Of a stretch of 64,000 bases of DNA, positions 22,972-30,898 are shown piece after piece; the stretch's first letter is position 1, and each line of letters opens with the position of its first letter. Position numbers and translations under genes: made by a program. The stretch is from NCBI RefSeq assembly GCF_014737315.1, contig NZ_JPUF01000010.1, forward strand, positions 1 through 64,000, read 5' to 3'. Below the pieces are notes generated by a model. The model was not told the origin of the DNA, searched no databases, and saw only the letters and a program-made list of their open reading frames with translations. This stretch comes from Treponema zioleckii. GTDB lineage: Bacteria; Spirochaetota; Spirochaetia; Treponematales; Treponemataceae.

Positions 22972-25311
22972 ATGTCAGAACTTTTAGCACCGGCAGGAAA
23001 TATTGAAGCTTTGGACGCTGCAATCGGCGAAGGTGCGGATGCAGTTTATCTTGGATTGAAAAGTTTTAACGCTCGTTTACGCTCATCAAATTTTGCATGG
23101 AATCAGTTTGAGGCTACCGTTGAGAGTCTTCATCGTCAGAACAAGAAAATTTATGTTACTGTAAATACCGTAAGTGAAGAGAGGGAACTTGAGAGACTTT
23201 ACAGATTCCTTTCCTATTTGAACAAAATTGGTCCGGACGGTCTTATCGTACAGGATTTTGGCGTTGTTCGAATGTGTCAGGAATTCTTTCCGAACCTTGA
23301 ACTTCACGGTTCAACTCAGATGAACGTTGAGAGTGCGGCTGGAGTGAACCTTTTGAGCCGAGAGGGACTGAAGCGAGTCGTTGTTGCACGTGAGCTTGGC
23401 CTTGAGGAAGTTAAAAAAATCAAGCAGAGCACGAACGCTGAGCTTGAGATGTTCGTTCACGGCGCACTTTGCGTAAGCGAGAGCGGTCTTTGTCTTTTTT
23501 CAAGTTTTCTTGGCGGAAAATCTGCGAACCGCGGAATGTGTACGCAGGCTTGCCGACGTTTTTATACGGCTGATAGCGAAAGCCGTGGCGAGACTCAGGG
23601 ATATTATTTTTCTCCGTGCGACTTGCAGCTCATTGAGCATATTCCGGATCTTATGGATATTGGAATTGACTCATTCAAAATCGAAGGCCGCATGAAGAGT
23701 GCGGAGTACGTTGGCTCTGTCGTTGCCGCTTACCGATACCTTATGGATCACTATCAGGAAGACCGAAAAGGCGCGCTTGCAACTGCAAAGCGTATGCTTT
23801 CGACAGATTTTGCGCGCTCAAAAACAAATTATTGGTACAACTTTAAGACGAACGATGAGGGCGTTGAAAAAGCCGGCAGTTTGATTCTGAACCCGAATCA
23901 GGCGGGCGGAACTGGAATCTATCTTGGAAAGATTATTGCGGTTGAAGCTCCGAATGATGAAATAAAAAGTAAGGTCCGAGAATCTGCTGTTTTGCAAGAA
24001 GGTATTGATGCCGAGCCTGATGTTCCGCAGGTTGTAATGGCTCGTGTTGAGGGCGGAAGTTATGAGCCTGATCCTGGCGATTCAATTCGATTGCACAAAA
24101 ACGATGATACTGGTCGTGTGAGCCACAAAGTTCGCGGTGTTTACATTGATGATGACGGTCGTCGCTGGATTGACATTCCTCGCGGATTCAAGCACGGCGA
24201 CGAGGTTTATCTTCTCCAGACAAAGGCTATGTCTAAACGCTATCCTCGCGTGCTTCCTCGCGACATTGGAAAGTATCGTCAGCAACCGGGCGCGGAGGTG
24301 CTTCCTGTTCTTGACCTTACCCCGATTCAGAAGAACGAACTTTCTTATTTTCCTGCGGGCGTTTATATTCAGGTTTCTACCGTGGAAGATGTTTTTGCGG
24401 CTTTGCCGTTCCATCCGGTTCGCGTGGTTCTGGAACTTACAAACGAAGTTCGCGAAGATTTGATGAACCACAAGACGACTTTGCCGTTCTCAAAAAAGCA
24501 GATTGTAATTTCGCTTGACCCATATTGCCCGGCTTCAAAAGAAGATGAGCTTTCTCAGACTCTTGACCAGCTTGTTGCTGATGGATTCAAGACTTTTGTG
24601 GTAAACAATGTTGCTCACATTGCAATGCTCCGTGGAAAAGGTGCGAACGTTATTGCGGGACCATATCTCTACACTTTCAACCGTTGGGCAGTTTCTTGGC
24701 TCGAAAACCAAAACATCGGTGCGTTTATCACACCTCTGGAAAATTCATGGGACAATATAAAGGCAACTTACGAAATGAACGTGCGAGACCGCGTTATGAT
24801 TACGGTTTACGCATATCCGGCATTGTTCCGAATGCGTTTTAAATTGCCGGAAAGCTATGATTTTATGTACTTTAAGGATAAGGAAGAAATGATTTTTAAG
24901 ATTTCTACAACTTCCGATGGTACGGTTGTAATGCCAGAGAATCCGTTCTCGGTTGCGGACAAAGTAAGTATGCTGAATACGGATGGATTTAACAGAATCC
25001 TTATTGATTTTTCAAAGACAAAGTTGACTCGCCAAGAAATGAAGGGCATTACGACTTCAATGTTGAAAAAACAGCCTGTTCCTGAAACGTCAAGATTTAA
25101 TTGGCGCGACGGTTTTTATAATCCTGAGCGGATTGAAGAGTACAAAGCCATGAACGAGCGAGCTTCTGAACGAAAATCTCAGGAGCGTTACGGCGGTTAT
25201 GGAAAGAACCGTGGTTCTTATAATTCAGGTGGATACGGCCGTGGCGGAAATAAACGCGGAAACGCGACTGGAGGAAGAGGACGCTCTCCGCGTTCATCAA
25301 AAAAACGCTAA
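22972..25311 (+). CDS. U32-family (RlhA/TrhP-like) protein with Gly/Arg-rich C-terminal tail
   Basis: 779 residues. The N-terminal U32 domain begins ELLAPAGNIEALDAAIGEGA and contains the signature DSFKIEGRMKSAEYV (about 232-246) and conserved cysteines (GMCTQACRRFY, about 189-199). Family members hydroxylate 23S rRNA or tRNA U34 and may carry an iron-sulfur cluster. The length and second half match the long RlhA-type form. The last ~45 residues are strongly Gly/Arg/Ser-rich (YGGYGKNRGSYNSGGYGRG...), like RGG RNA-binding tails, which is unusual for U32 proteins and fits an RNA substrate. Which RNA is modified is not known from sequence. Confidence 0.85.
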   Translation: MSELLAPAGNIEALDAAIGEGADAVYLGLKSFNARLRSSNFAWNQFEATVESLHRQNKKIYVTVNTVSEERELERLYRFLSYLNKIGPDGLIVQDFGVVRMCQEFFPNLELHGSTQMNVESAAGVNLLSREGLKRVVVARELGLEEVKKIKQSTNAELEMFVHGALCVSESGLCLFSSFLGGKSANRGMCTQACRRFYTADSESRGETQGYYFSPCDLQLIEHIPDLMDIGIDSFKIEGRMKSAEYVGSVVAAYRYLMDHYQEDRKGALATAKRMLSTDFARSKTNYWYNFKTNDEGVEKAGSLILNPNQAGGTGIYLGKIIAVEAPNDEIKSKVRESAVLQEGIDAEPDVPQVVMARVEGGSYEPDPGDSIRLHKNDDTGRVSHKVRGVYIDDDGRRWIDIPRGFKHGDEVYLLQTKAMSKRYPRVLPRDIGKYRQQPGAEVLPVLDLTPIQKNELSYFPAGVYIQVSTVEDVFAALPFHPVRVVLELTNEVREDLMNHKTTLPFSKKQIVISLDPYCPASKEDELSQTLDQLVADGFKTFVVNNVAHIAMLRGKGANVIAGPYLYTFNRWAVSWLENQNIGAFITPLENSWDNIKATYEMNVRDRVMITVYAYPALFRMRFKLPESYDFMYFKDKEEMIFKISTTSDGTVVMPENPFSVADKVSMLNTDGFNRILIDFSKTKLTRQEMKGITTSMLKKQPVPETSRFNWRDGFYNPERIEEYKAMNERASERKSQERYGGYGKNRGSYNSGGYGRGGNKRGNATGGRGRSPRSSKKR

Positions 25312-25348
25312 GATTCTATTACATCGAATAACGGAATCTGTAATTCTC

Positions 25349-25440
25349 TGACACAGATAGCCACAGATACACACAGATAGGACACGGATTTTCTATTCTA
25401 TCTGTGTCTTATCACTGTTCATCTGTGTTAATCTGTGTCA
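25349..25440. repeat. Palindromic ATCTGTGT-repeat element
   Basis: TGACACAGAT at the left end and ATCTGTGTCA at the right end are perfect inverted repeats. Both arms consist of several ATCTGTGT-type octamers, so many alternative stems can form. It lies between the convergent U32 and ssb genes. Confidence 0.7.
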
Positions 25441-25469
25441 ATAAACTTCAGACGAAATCTTGTGTCTGT

Positions 25470-25952
25470 TTAGAATACAGCCTCCTCTTCTTCTGGAATT
25501 TCAAATTGGTCGTAATCTTGCTCAATTTCGTTTCGTATTCCTGCAGCTGCTGTTGCAAGGTTTTCCATTTCTTTGGCTTCCTGGGAGAGAGGTGCGTTTT
25601 GGTTTTGTTCGTCAGCCTTTTTGTTTTCTGCCTTAAAGTCAACGTGTTCCGCAACGATGTAGGTTTTGCTAAAATTTTTTCCGTTGGTCTTCCATCGGTC
25701 TTGCTTTAACTTTCCTACGATTCTTACGCCTCGTCCTTTTACACCATTTTTTATTACGCGCTCGCAAAAGTTCGGACCGTTCGCATAAACGTCGTAATAT
25801 CCTACTTCGGAAGCGAAATTTCCGTTGCGGTCTTTGTAATATTCGTTAATGGCTACGGACATTACTGCGTATTTTGTGCCCCAAGGTCTTTCCTTTCCTT
25901 CGCTGTCACGGGTGAGGCGACCTTCAATAATTACTTGATTCAAACATGCCAT
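25470..25952 (-). CDS. ssb: Single-stranded DNA-binding protein
   Basis: 160 residues with one OB-fold (about 1-108: NQVIIEGRLTRDSEGK.., YYDVYANGPNFCERV.., GKLKQDRWKTNGKNFSKTYIVAEHVDF), then a flexible linker and an acidic C-terminal tail ending EEEEAVF. The tail differs from the DDDIPF consensus but keeps the acidic run plus terminal Phe that recruits replication and repair partners. GGAG lies 8 nt before the ATG. The promoter shares two boxes with the type II secretion operon and the lamin-tail lipoprotein. Whether it is the housekeeping SSB or a conditionally expressed second copy cannot be told from this window. Confidence 0.95.
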   Translation of the reverse strand: MACLNQVIIEGRLTRDSEGKERPWGTKYAVMSVAINEYYKDRNGNFASEVGYYDVYANGPNFCERVIKNGVKGRGVRIVGKLKQDRWKTNGKNFSKTYIVAEHVDFKAENKKADEQNQNAPLSQEAKEMENLATAAAGIRNEIEQDYDQFEIPEEEEAVF

Positions 25953-26004
25953 TTAAAACTCCATTGTACTCGGCCGAGTTTTTTTGATTTAGAGGATTCC
26001 TTTT

Positions 26005-26098
26005 GTAAGCGTTTTTTGCTTACATAATAGTTACTTCCGTTTTTGAGGATGGAATTTCAAAAAAAAGATAAAAAAAAATAAAATAATAACGAGAAGTT
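26005..26098 (-). promoter_or_regulatory. Shared-regulon promoter P3 (ssb) with a leader palindrome
   Basis: Minus strand: AACTTCTCGTTATTA (26098-26084) lies 60 bp upstream of CGGAAGTAACTA (core GGAAGTAAC 26038-26030), followed by TATTAT (26029-26024). Between them is TTTTTTGAAATT, as in the other two copies. Downstream, GTAAGC..GCTTAC (26023-26005) is a 6-bp inverted repeat within the ssb leader that could be an operator. Confidence 0.6.
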
Positions 26099-26167
26099 AT
26101 ATTTTATGTCGAAAAATGCAAAAAAAATACCCAAAACGCGATTAAGTTCACTTTTTGGGATTCATGC

Positions 26168-28114
26168 TTATTTTATGTTCAGCGTAGGAATGTTTTTAAC
26201 CAGCTTTACGATGTAAAGTTTTGTGTACATTAGAAGTGCGTCATGCTCACCGATTTTTTGCATTGCAGGTGCTTTGCAAAGTGTTGCTGCAATTGCATTT
26301 ACACGGTCAGGTGTAAAACCAGAAGGCTTCATTGTTCGCAAAACCGTTCTTATGTAGTCGCGGATAAGGCAGTTCACGTCTTCCGTAAGGTTGTCGCTCT
26401 GGGTTTTTCCAATCAACTTGTTCCACATATGAAGATATGAGTCAAGCTCGCGGTCGAGAGTTGACGATGCAGGGACGAATGAACTTTCGGCTTCGCGTGC
26501 GGCTTCTCTAAGAGCTACTTTTTTAGAAACGCTTGAATGCTTTCCTGCAATCATTGCCATTTCTGCATCTTCATCACTCTTCTTTGATTCGTTTTCATGG
26601 TAAATCTCAGCACTTGTTTTTTCTGCTTTTCGGCGCTTTGATTTTGGCGGCCGCAAAATAAGTTTTGCAATCCAAGAGAAAACCGGTAGCGTATACCAGA
26701 ATGGAAGCAAGATTTTTGTGTCGTTGTACAAATCTTGTCTGCTCATAAGCAAAAGTTCGCTGTACGGCATTAACGAGCCGCCTGCAAAAAGCGTGATGCG
26801 TTCTTCGCTGTTTTTTTCGTAACTGAGCAACGGAAGGAATGATGCCGTAAGGAGCGCGTGGAGAATCGGAGACTGAATTTCAATCTCGTTTTCAAGGCAA
26901 GCCTCAAAAGCCGCCTGCTCGTGCATTTCTGGAAGAACTTCGAAATTCTTCATGGCTGTCTGCCACTTTTGTTTTATTGCTTCCCGGACTGATGTTCTTG
27001 CGTCAGTGCAAAGACGCAAAATCAACTGTAAGACTTTTGATTTTAAGATAAAATAGCGTTTTTCGTTGTCTGCGACTTTGAAAACCAAAAGTTCTGGAAG
27101 TTCGTGAGAATCTCCGCCCTGAGTTTTTTCGTGCAAGAAATCTTTTAGTTCATCCTCGCTGAACTGTCCCAAAAGTGGAATTCCGTTCGTGTCTGTAAAA
27201 CTTGCGATTGTTTCGTAAGTAAAATAATACGGAGGCTTGTCGAGAAGCTGTTCGAGGCACTTCAACGCGTTCTGTTTTTTTGTATTTACGACAGCTTTGT
27301 TCTTAAAATAGTTCGAGGCGATTTCAAGGACGTAAACTGCCTGCAAAAGTGCCGTGTCTTCCTGGGTAAAATCCTTTACTTTTTCAAAATCCTGTTTGAT
27401 AAAATAGCAAAGTTGGTGCCAGAGATAAAAATTGTCCGTGGATTCGCTAAGAATGTCGATTGTCGCATCCTGTCGGTCGATGAACGCATTCAAGAAATTC
27501 TTGGAAGTCATCTCCTTGCCAGGGTTTGAAATACTTATTTTTTTGATGAAATAATCGTGATATTCATCTTTTCTCAGCATGTACTGAAGTTTTGCTAGAG
27601 AATCTTCAATGAGTATTTTTATTGAAATTGATGACGGAAAGAGAATTGCCGGAGCTTCATGAGGAAGTACCAGTCCGTAAAGAGTGCTGTCATTCAAGTT
27701 CTGATGGTCAAGGAATTTTCCAATCAAGTCTGACGCACTTTCTCTCGTTACGACTTCGCGCGGGGTTTTTTTAGGAAGGTCTGTCTCAGACGGAAACGGA
27801 AGAACCGGGCTGCCTGCAATTTCTGTGTAGCGTTCCGCAACTTTTTCGATATAAAAAGGAATTACGATGATTGACTGCTTTGTAGCTCCTGAATCAAAAA
27901 TTACGATTTGTTTTGACAGGATAAGCTTGTCAAATTCGTTTTCAAGAGAGCCTGAAAGGTCTCGCAAGTACATCTCCAGCTGAGGAACTTCTTCAATATG
28001 ATGCTCTGCATATTTTCTTATATATTCAGAGAACTCGTAATAATCAATAATTGCACTTTTTTGTTTTGATGCAAAGAATTTTAGCAATGAAAGAATGTTT
28101 GTTGTCGTAGCCAT
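26168..28114 (-). CDS. Conserved-looking hypothetical protein of 648 residues
   Basis: ATG 28114 (MATTTNILSLLKFFASK) is preferred to an upstream TTG, although no clear ribosome binding site precedes it. The protein appears soluble and mostly helical, with an N-terminal segment rich in charged helices, a central region 'WYTLPVFSWIAKLILRPPKSKRRKAEK' (about 475-505) that could touch the membrane, a Lys/Glu-rich disordered stretch, and a final helical domain (VNCLIRDYIRTVLRTMKPSG..). I do not recognise a family. It is transcribed alone between ssb and fucO. Possibly a spirochaete-specific cytoplasmic protein. Confidence 0.7.
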   Translation of the reverse strand: MATTTNILSLLKFFASKQKSAIIDYYEFSEYIRKYAEHHIEEVPQLEMYLRDLSGSLENEFDKLILSKQIVIFDSGATKQSIIVIPFYIEKVAERYTEIAGSPVLPFPSETDLPKKTPREVVTRESASDLIGKFLDHQNLNDSTLYGLVLPHEAPAILFPSSISIKILIEDSLAKLQYMLRKDEYHDYFIKKISISNPGKEMTSKNFLNAFIDRQDATIDILSESTDNFYLWHQLCYFIKQDFEKVKDFTQEDTALLQAVYVLEIASNYFKNKAVVNTKKQNALKCLEQLLDKPPYYFTYETIASFTDTNGIPLLGQFSEDELKDFLHEKTQGGDSHELPELLVFKVADNEKRYFILKSKVLQLILRLCTDARTSVREAIKQKWQTAMKNFEVLPEMHEQAAFEACLENEIEIQSPILHALLTASFLPLLSYEKNSEERITLFAGGSLMPYSELLLMSRQDLYNDTKILLPFWYTLPVFSWIAKLILRPPKSKRRKAEKTSAEIYHENESKKSDEDAEMAMIAGKHSSVSKKVALREAAREAESSFVPASSTLDRELDSYLHMWNKLIGKTQSDNLTEDVNCLIRDYIRTVLRTMKPSGFTPDRVNAIAATLCKAPAMQKIGEHDALLMYTKLYIVKLVKNIPTLNIK

Positions 28115-28280
28115 AATTTTTATTGTAACGAAACTATTTGGAATAAGCAATTTTTTGGAAACTAGTTATTAAAAAAATCTTTAAATTTTCTGTTATATTT
28201 TTAAGAAATCTTCAAAAATTTGCGCTTTTGAATTTTCAGTCATATACTGATTTCAGCTGCTAAATACTAGGAGGTAAATA

Positions 28281-29432
28281 ATGGCTAACAGAATCATGCT
28301 GAATCAGACTTCTTACTTTGGTAAAGGAGCGATTAACGAGATTGCAAACGAGGTAAAAAATCGCGGATGCAAAAAAGTTCTTCTTGTTACGGACGAAAGT
28401 CTCATTAAGTTTAAGGTTGCAACGAAAATTGCAGATTTGCTGGATGCTGCCGGAATAAAATATGAAATCTATGACCGAATAAAACCAAATCCTACTATAG
28501 AAAATGTAAAAGATGGTGTTGAGGCCTGCAAGAAGGCCGGTGCGGATGTTATCGTTGCTGTTGGCGGTGGCTCTGCAATCGACACTTCAAAGGCAATCGG
28601 AATTATCGTTACGAATCCTGAGTTTGCGGACGTTCGCTCGCTTGAGGGCGTTGCTCCAACAAAAAATCCTTGTCTTCCGATTATTGCTGTCTCAACAACT
28701 TCGGGAACTGCGGCTGAAGTTACGATTAACTACGTTATTACCGATGTTGAGAAAAACCGAAAATTCGTTTGTGTTGACCCTCACGATATTCCTGTCGTTG
28801 CAGTGGTTGACCCTGACATGGTTGCCTCAATGCCTGCCGGACTTGCCGCTTCTACCGGTATGGACGCCCTCGTTCATGCAATCGAAGGCTACATTACGAA
28901 AGGCGCGTGGGAAATGACAGACATGATGCACTTAAAGGCAATCGAAATTATAAGCCACTGGCTCCCTCGTTCTGTAAAGGGTGATGCCCTTGCCCGCGAA
29001 AAAATGGCTCTTGGCCAGTACATCGCCGGAATGGGATTCTCGAACGTTGGTCTTGGAATCGTTCACTCAATGGCCCATCCGCTTTCGGCTCTGTACGATA
29101 TTCCTCACGGAAAAGCGTGCGCTATGCTTTTGGTTCCTGTTTTGAAATACAATGCCCCTGTTGCCGGCGAGCGATACAAGGCAATCGGAAAGGTGATGGA
29201 CGTTCCTGGAATTGACGGAATGAGCAAGGATGAAGCTGTAAAAGCTACTCTCGACGCAATTCAAAAACTTGCTGATGAGGTTGGAATTCCTCGTCACATT
29301 GGGCCTGAGGGCGTTAAAGAAAAGGACATTGACTTCCTTGCAGAGAGCGCAATGGCCGACGCTTGTACTCCAGGTAATCCGCGCGATCCAACAAAAGAAG
29401 ATATCGTAAAGATTTACACGGAAGCACTGTAA
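28281..29432 (+). CDS. fucO: Iron-containing alcohol dehydrogenase, lactaldehyde reductase type
   Basis: 383 residues, collinear with FucO from the start (MANRIMLNQTSYFGKGA). NAD-binding GGGSAIDTSKAIG (about 96-108) and the metal site GMDALVHAIEGYIT (Asp and His, about 194-207) plus HSMAHPL..YDIPHGKA (two His, about 261-278) are complete. It reduces L-lactaldehyde to 1,2-propanediol in fucose/rhamnose fermentation, regenerating NAD+. AGGAGGT lies 6 nt before the ATG. Monocistronic: no other fucose genes are adjacent, so a general alcohol role is possible. Confidence 0.85.
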   Translation: MANRIMLNQTSYFGKGAINEIANEVKNRGCKKVLLVTDESLIKFKVATKIADLLDAAGIKYEIYDRIKPNPTIENVKDGVEACKKAGADVIVAVGGGSAIDTSKAIGIIVTNPEFADVRSLEGVAPTKNPCLPIIAVSTTSGTAAEVTINYVITDVEKNRKFVCVDPHDIPVVAVVDPDMVASMPAGLAASTGMDALVHAIEGYITKGAWEMTDMMHLKAIEIISHWLPRSVKGDALAREKMALGQYIAGMGFSNVGLGIVHSMAHPLSALYDIPHGKACAMLLVPVLKYNAPVAGERYKAIGKVMDVPGIDGMSKDEAVKATLDAIQKLADEVGIPRHIGPEGVKEKDIDFLAESAMADACTPGNPRDPTKEDIVKIYTEAL

Positions 29433-29445
29433 GGGCTTAAGAGTT

Positions 29446-29474
29446 CCTCGGAAGACGCTGTTAGTTTTCCGAGG
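29446..29474. terminator. Hairpin after fucO
   Basis: CCTCGGAA (29446-29453) and TTCCGAGG (29467-29474) form an 8-bp perfect stem 13 nt past the stop codon; no long T-run follows. Confidence 0.6.
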
Positions 29475-29538
29475 TGACCGTCGTCCAGCCTTCGCTCCCT
29501 AAGTTCTGGGTGACAAGAAATTGTGGTTACGAACGTGG

Positions 29539-30531
29539 CTAATGTTTTCTGCCGCGCTTTCGTTTTGCAGGTTTGTCTTTTACGCGGTTGAGCGATTTTA
29601 AGTTCATTACGAGATATGCAACGGTCGCGCTCACTACGCACAGAATCGAGAGACAGATAAATCCCGTCCATGATGAGCTGGTGCTCCACGGCAGACGGAT
29701 ATTCATTCCCCAGAAGTTCGTGATGAACGACATAATCATCAATACGAGCGAAATCACGGTGAGTTTTTTCATTACGATGTTCATGTTGTTCGAGATTACG
29801 TTCGAGAACGCGTCCATAGTGCCCGCGGTAATCGCGCTGTAGGTGTCGGTCATTTCCATAGCCTGTCGGTTATCGATTTCTACGTCGTCAAGCCATTCCT
29901 GGTCATCTTCATCAAGTTTTAGAATCTTTGTGCGCCGAATCTTTTCAAGAAGAAGCTGATTTGCTTTGAGCGAAGTCTGGAAGAACATGAGCGATTTTTC
30001 CATGTTCAAAAGCTGGATAAGCTCGGTATTTTCGATAGATTCGTGCAATTCGTTCTGAATAGAATTCGTCCTTCGGTTTATCTCTTTTAGGTATCTCAAA
30101 AACAAAATGTCGGAGCGGGAGAGCAACCTGATTATGAACGCAGGAAAATCCGAAAGCTTCAAGCCTTTTATTCTGTTTGCCGACAAATCTCTGAGAACTT
30201 CGCAGTCCGTCCAGCAGACCGTTATGATTTTATCTGGAAAAATAATCGCGCCGAGCGGAGTTGTCGTGTAGCTTACGTCGGAATTCGGGTTAAAAACCGG
30301 AAGTCGCATAATCACGAGGTTAAAGTCGTCCCACGGCTCGATTCGCGAAAGCTCGTCGGGGTCGATAATGTCCATCAAAAGCTCAGGGTCAAGATTGTAC
30401 TCAAATTGAAGTTGCTTAATCTCGTCCTGCGTGATGTTTCTTGCGTCAATCCAAATCTTTTCGTTAGCGTCAATTTCTTCTTTGGCTTTTCTAATTAACT
30501 GTAATCCGTCTTGCTGCCAATAATTAATCAT
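29539..30531 (-). CDS. corA: CorA-family magnesium/divalent cation transporter
   Basis: 330 residues. A large cytoplasmic N-terminal domain (1-260) is followed by two membrane helices near the C-terminus; the first ends with the ion-selectivity motif in FWGMNIRLP (GMN, about 60 residues from the end). The loop after GMN is short and the tail is basic (KPAKRKRGRKH), as in CorA pentamers. AGGTG precedes the ATG. Mg2+, Co2+ or Ni2+ uptake is expected; the metal cannot be told. Convergent with fucO. Confidence 0.9.
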   Translation of the reverse strand: MINYWQQDGLQLIRKAKEEIDANEKIWIDARNITQDEIKQLQFEYNLDPELLMDIIDPDELSRIEPWDDFNLVIMRLPVFNPNSDVSYTTTPLGAIIFPDKIITVCWTDCEVLRDLSANRIKGLKLSDFPAFIIRLLSRSDILFLRYLKEINRRTNSIQNELHESIENTELIQLLNMEKSLMFFQTSLKANQLLLEKIRRTKILKLDEDDQEWLDDVEIDNRQAMEMTDTYSAITAGTMDAFSNVISNNMNIVMKKLTVISLVLMIMSFITNFWGMNIRLPWSTSSSWTGFICLSILCVVSATVAYLVMNLKSLNRVKDKPAKRKRGRKH

Positions 30532-30613
30532 TTTTCACCTATTTTCAGACCGGATTTTATCATAAAAAAGCGTAATTGTCCTTAAAATTTTCTGTGAGAT
30601 TTTAGAAAAATAT

Positions 30614-30688
30614 AAACTTTTGTTATAGATAAATTTTCTCCCTCTGTTTTTGAAATTTATTTACAAAAAATGGAAGTAACCATATAGA
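30614..30688 (+). promoter_or_regulatory. Shared-regulon promoter P2 (type II secretion operon)
   Basis: AAACTTTTGTTATA (30614-30627), then TTTTTGAAATTT, then ATGGAAGTAACCA (core 30672-30680) and TATAGA (30683-30688). TTTACA lies 17 bp upstream of TATAGA, so the GGAAGTAAC box fills the -10/-35 spacer. The order and spacing match P1 and P3. Confidence 0.65.
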
Positions 30689-30718
30689 GCAAGAAGTTTG
30701 CAGTCTAAAAGGTAAATC

Positions 30719-30850
30719 AAAAATCAGCTCTGGCGGTAGCGAAGACGAATAAAAAATGATTCTGACCGTTCGCGACCGAAGGGAGTCGGATACCGCTTAC
30801 GGTCAGCCATCATTTTTTAGGCGGCGTAGCGAACGACAGAGCTGATTTTT
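30719..30850. repeat. Nested palindromic element, copy B (leader of the secretion operon)
   Basis: Outer arms AAAAATCAGCTCTG and CAGAGCTGATTTTT, inner arms AAAAAATGAT and ATCATTTTTT, and a core that is the reverse complement of the core at 19383-19413 (GACCGTTCGCGACC..GGGAGTCGGATACC). It would sit in the ~200-nt 5' leader between P2 and gspD and could fold as one long hairpin. Confidence 0.7.
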
Positions 30851-30898
30851 GCACCTGCAAGTTTGTAATGCGGATTTTTTTGCTGTATAGAGGTTTTT

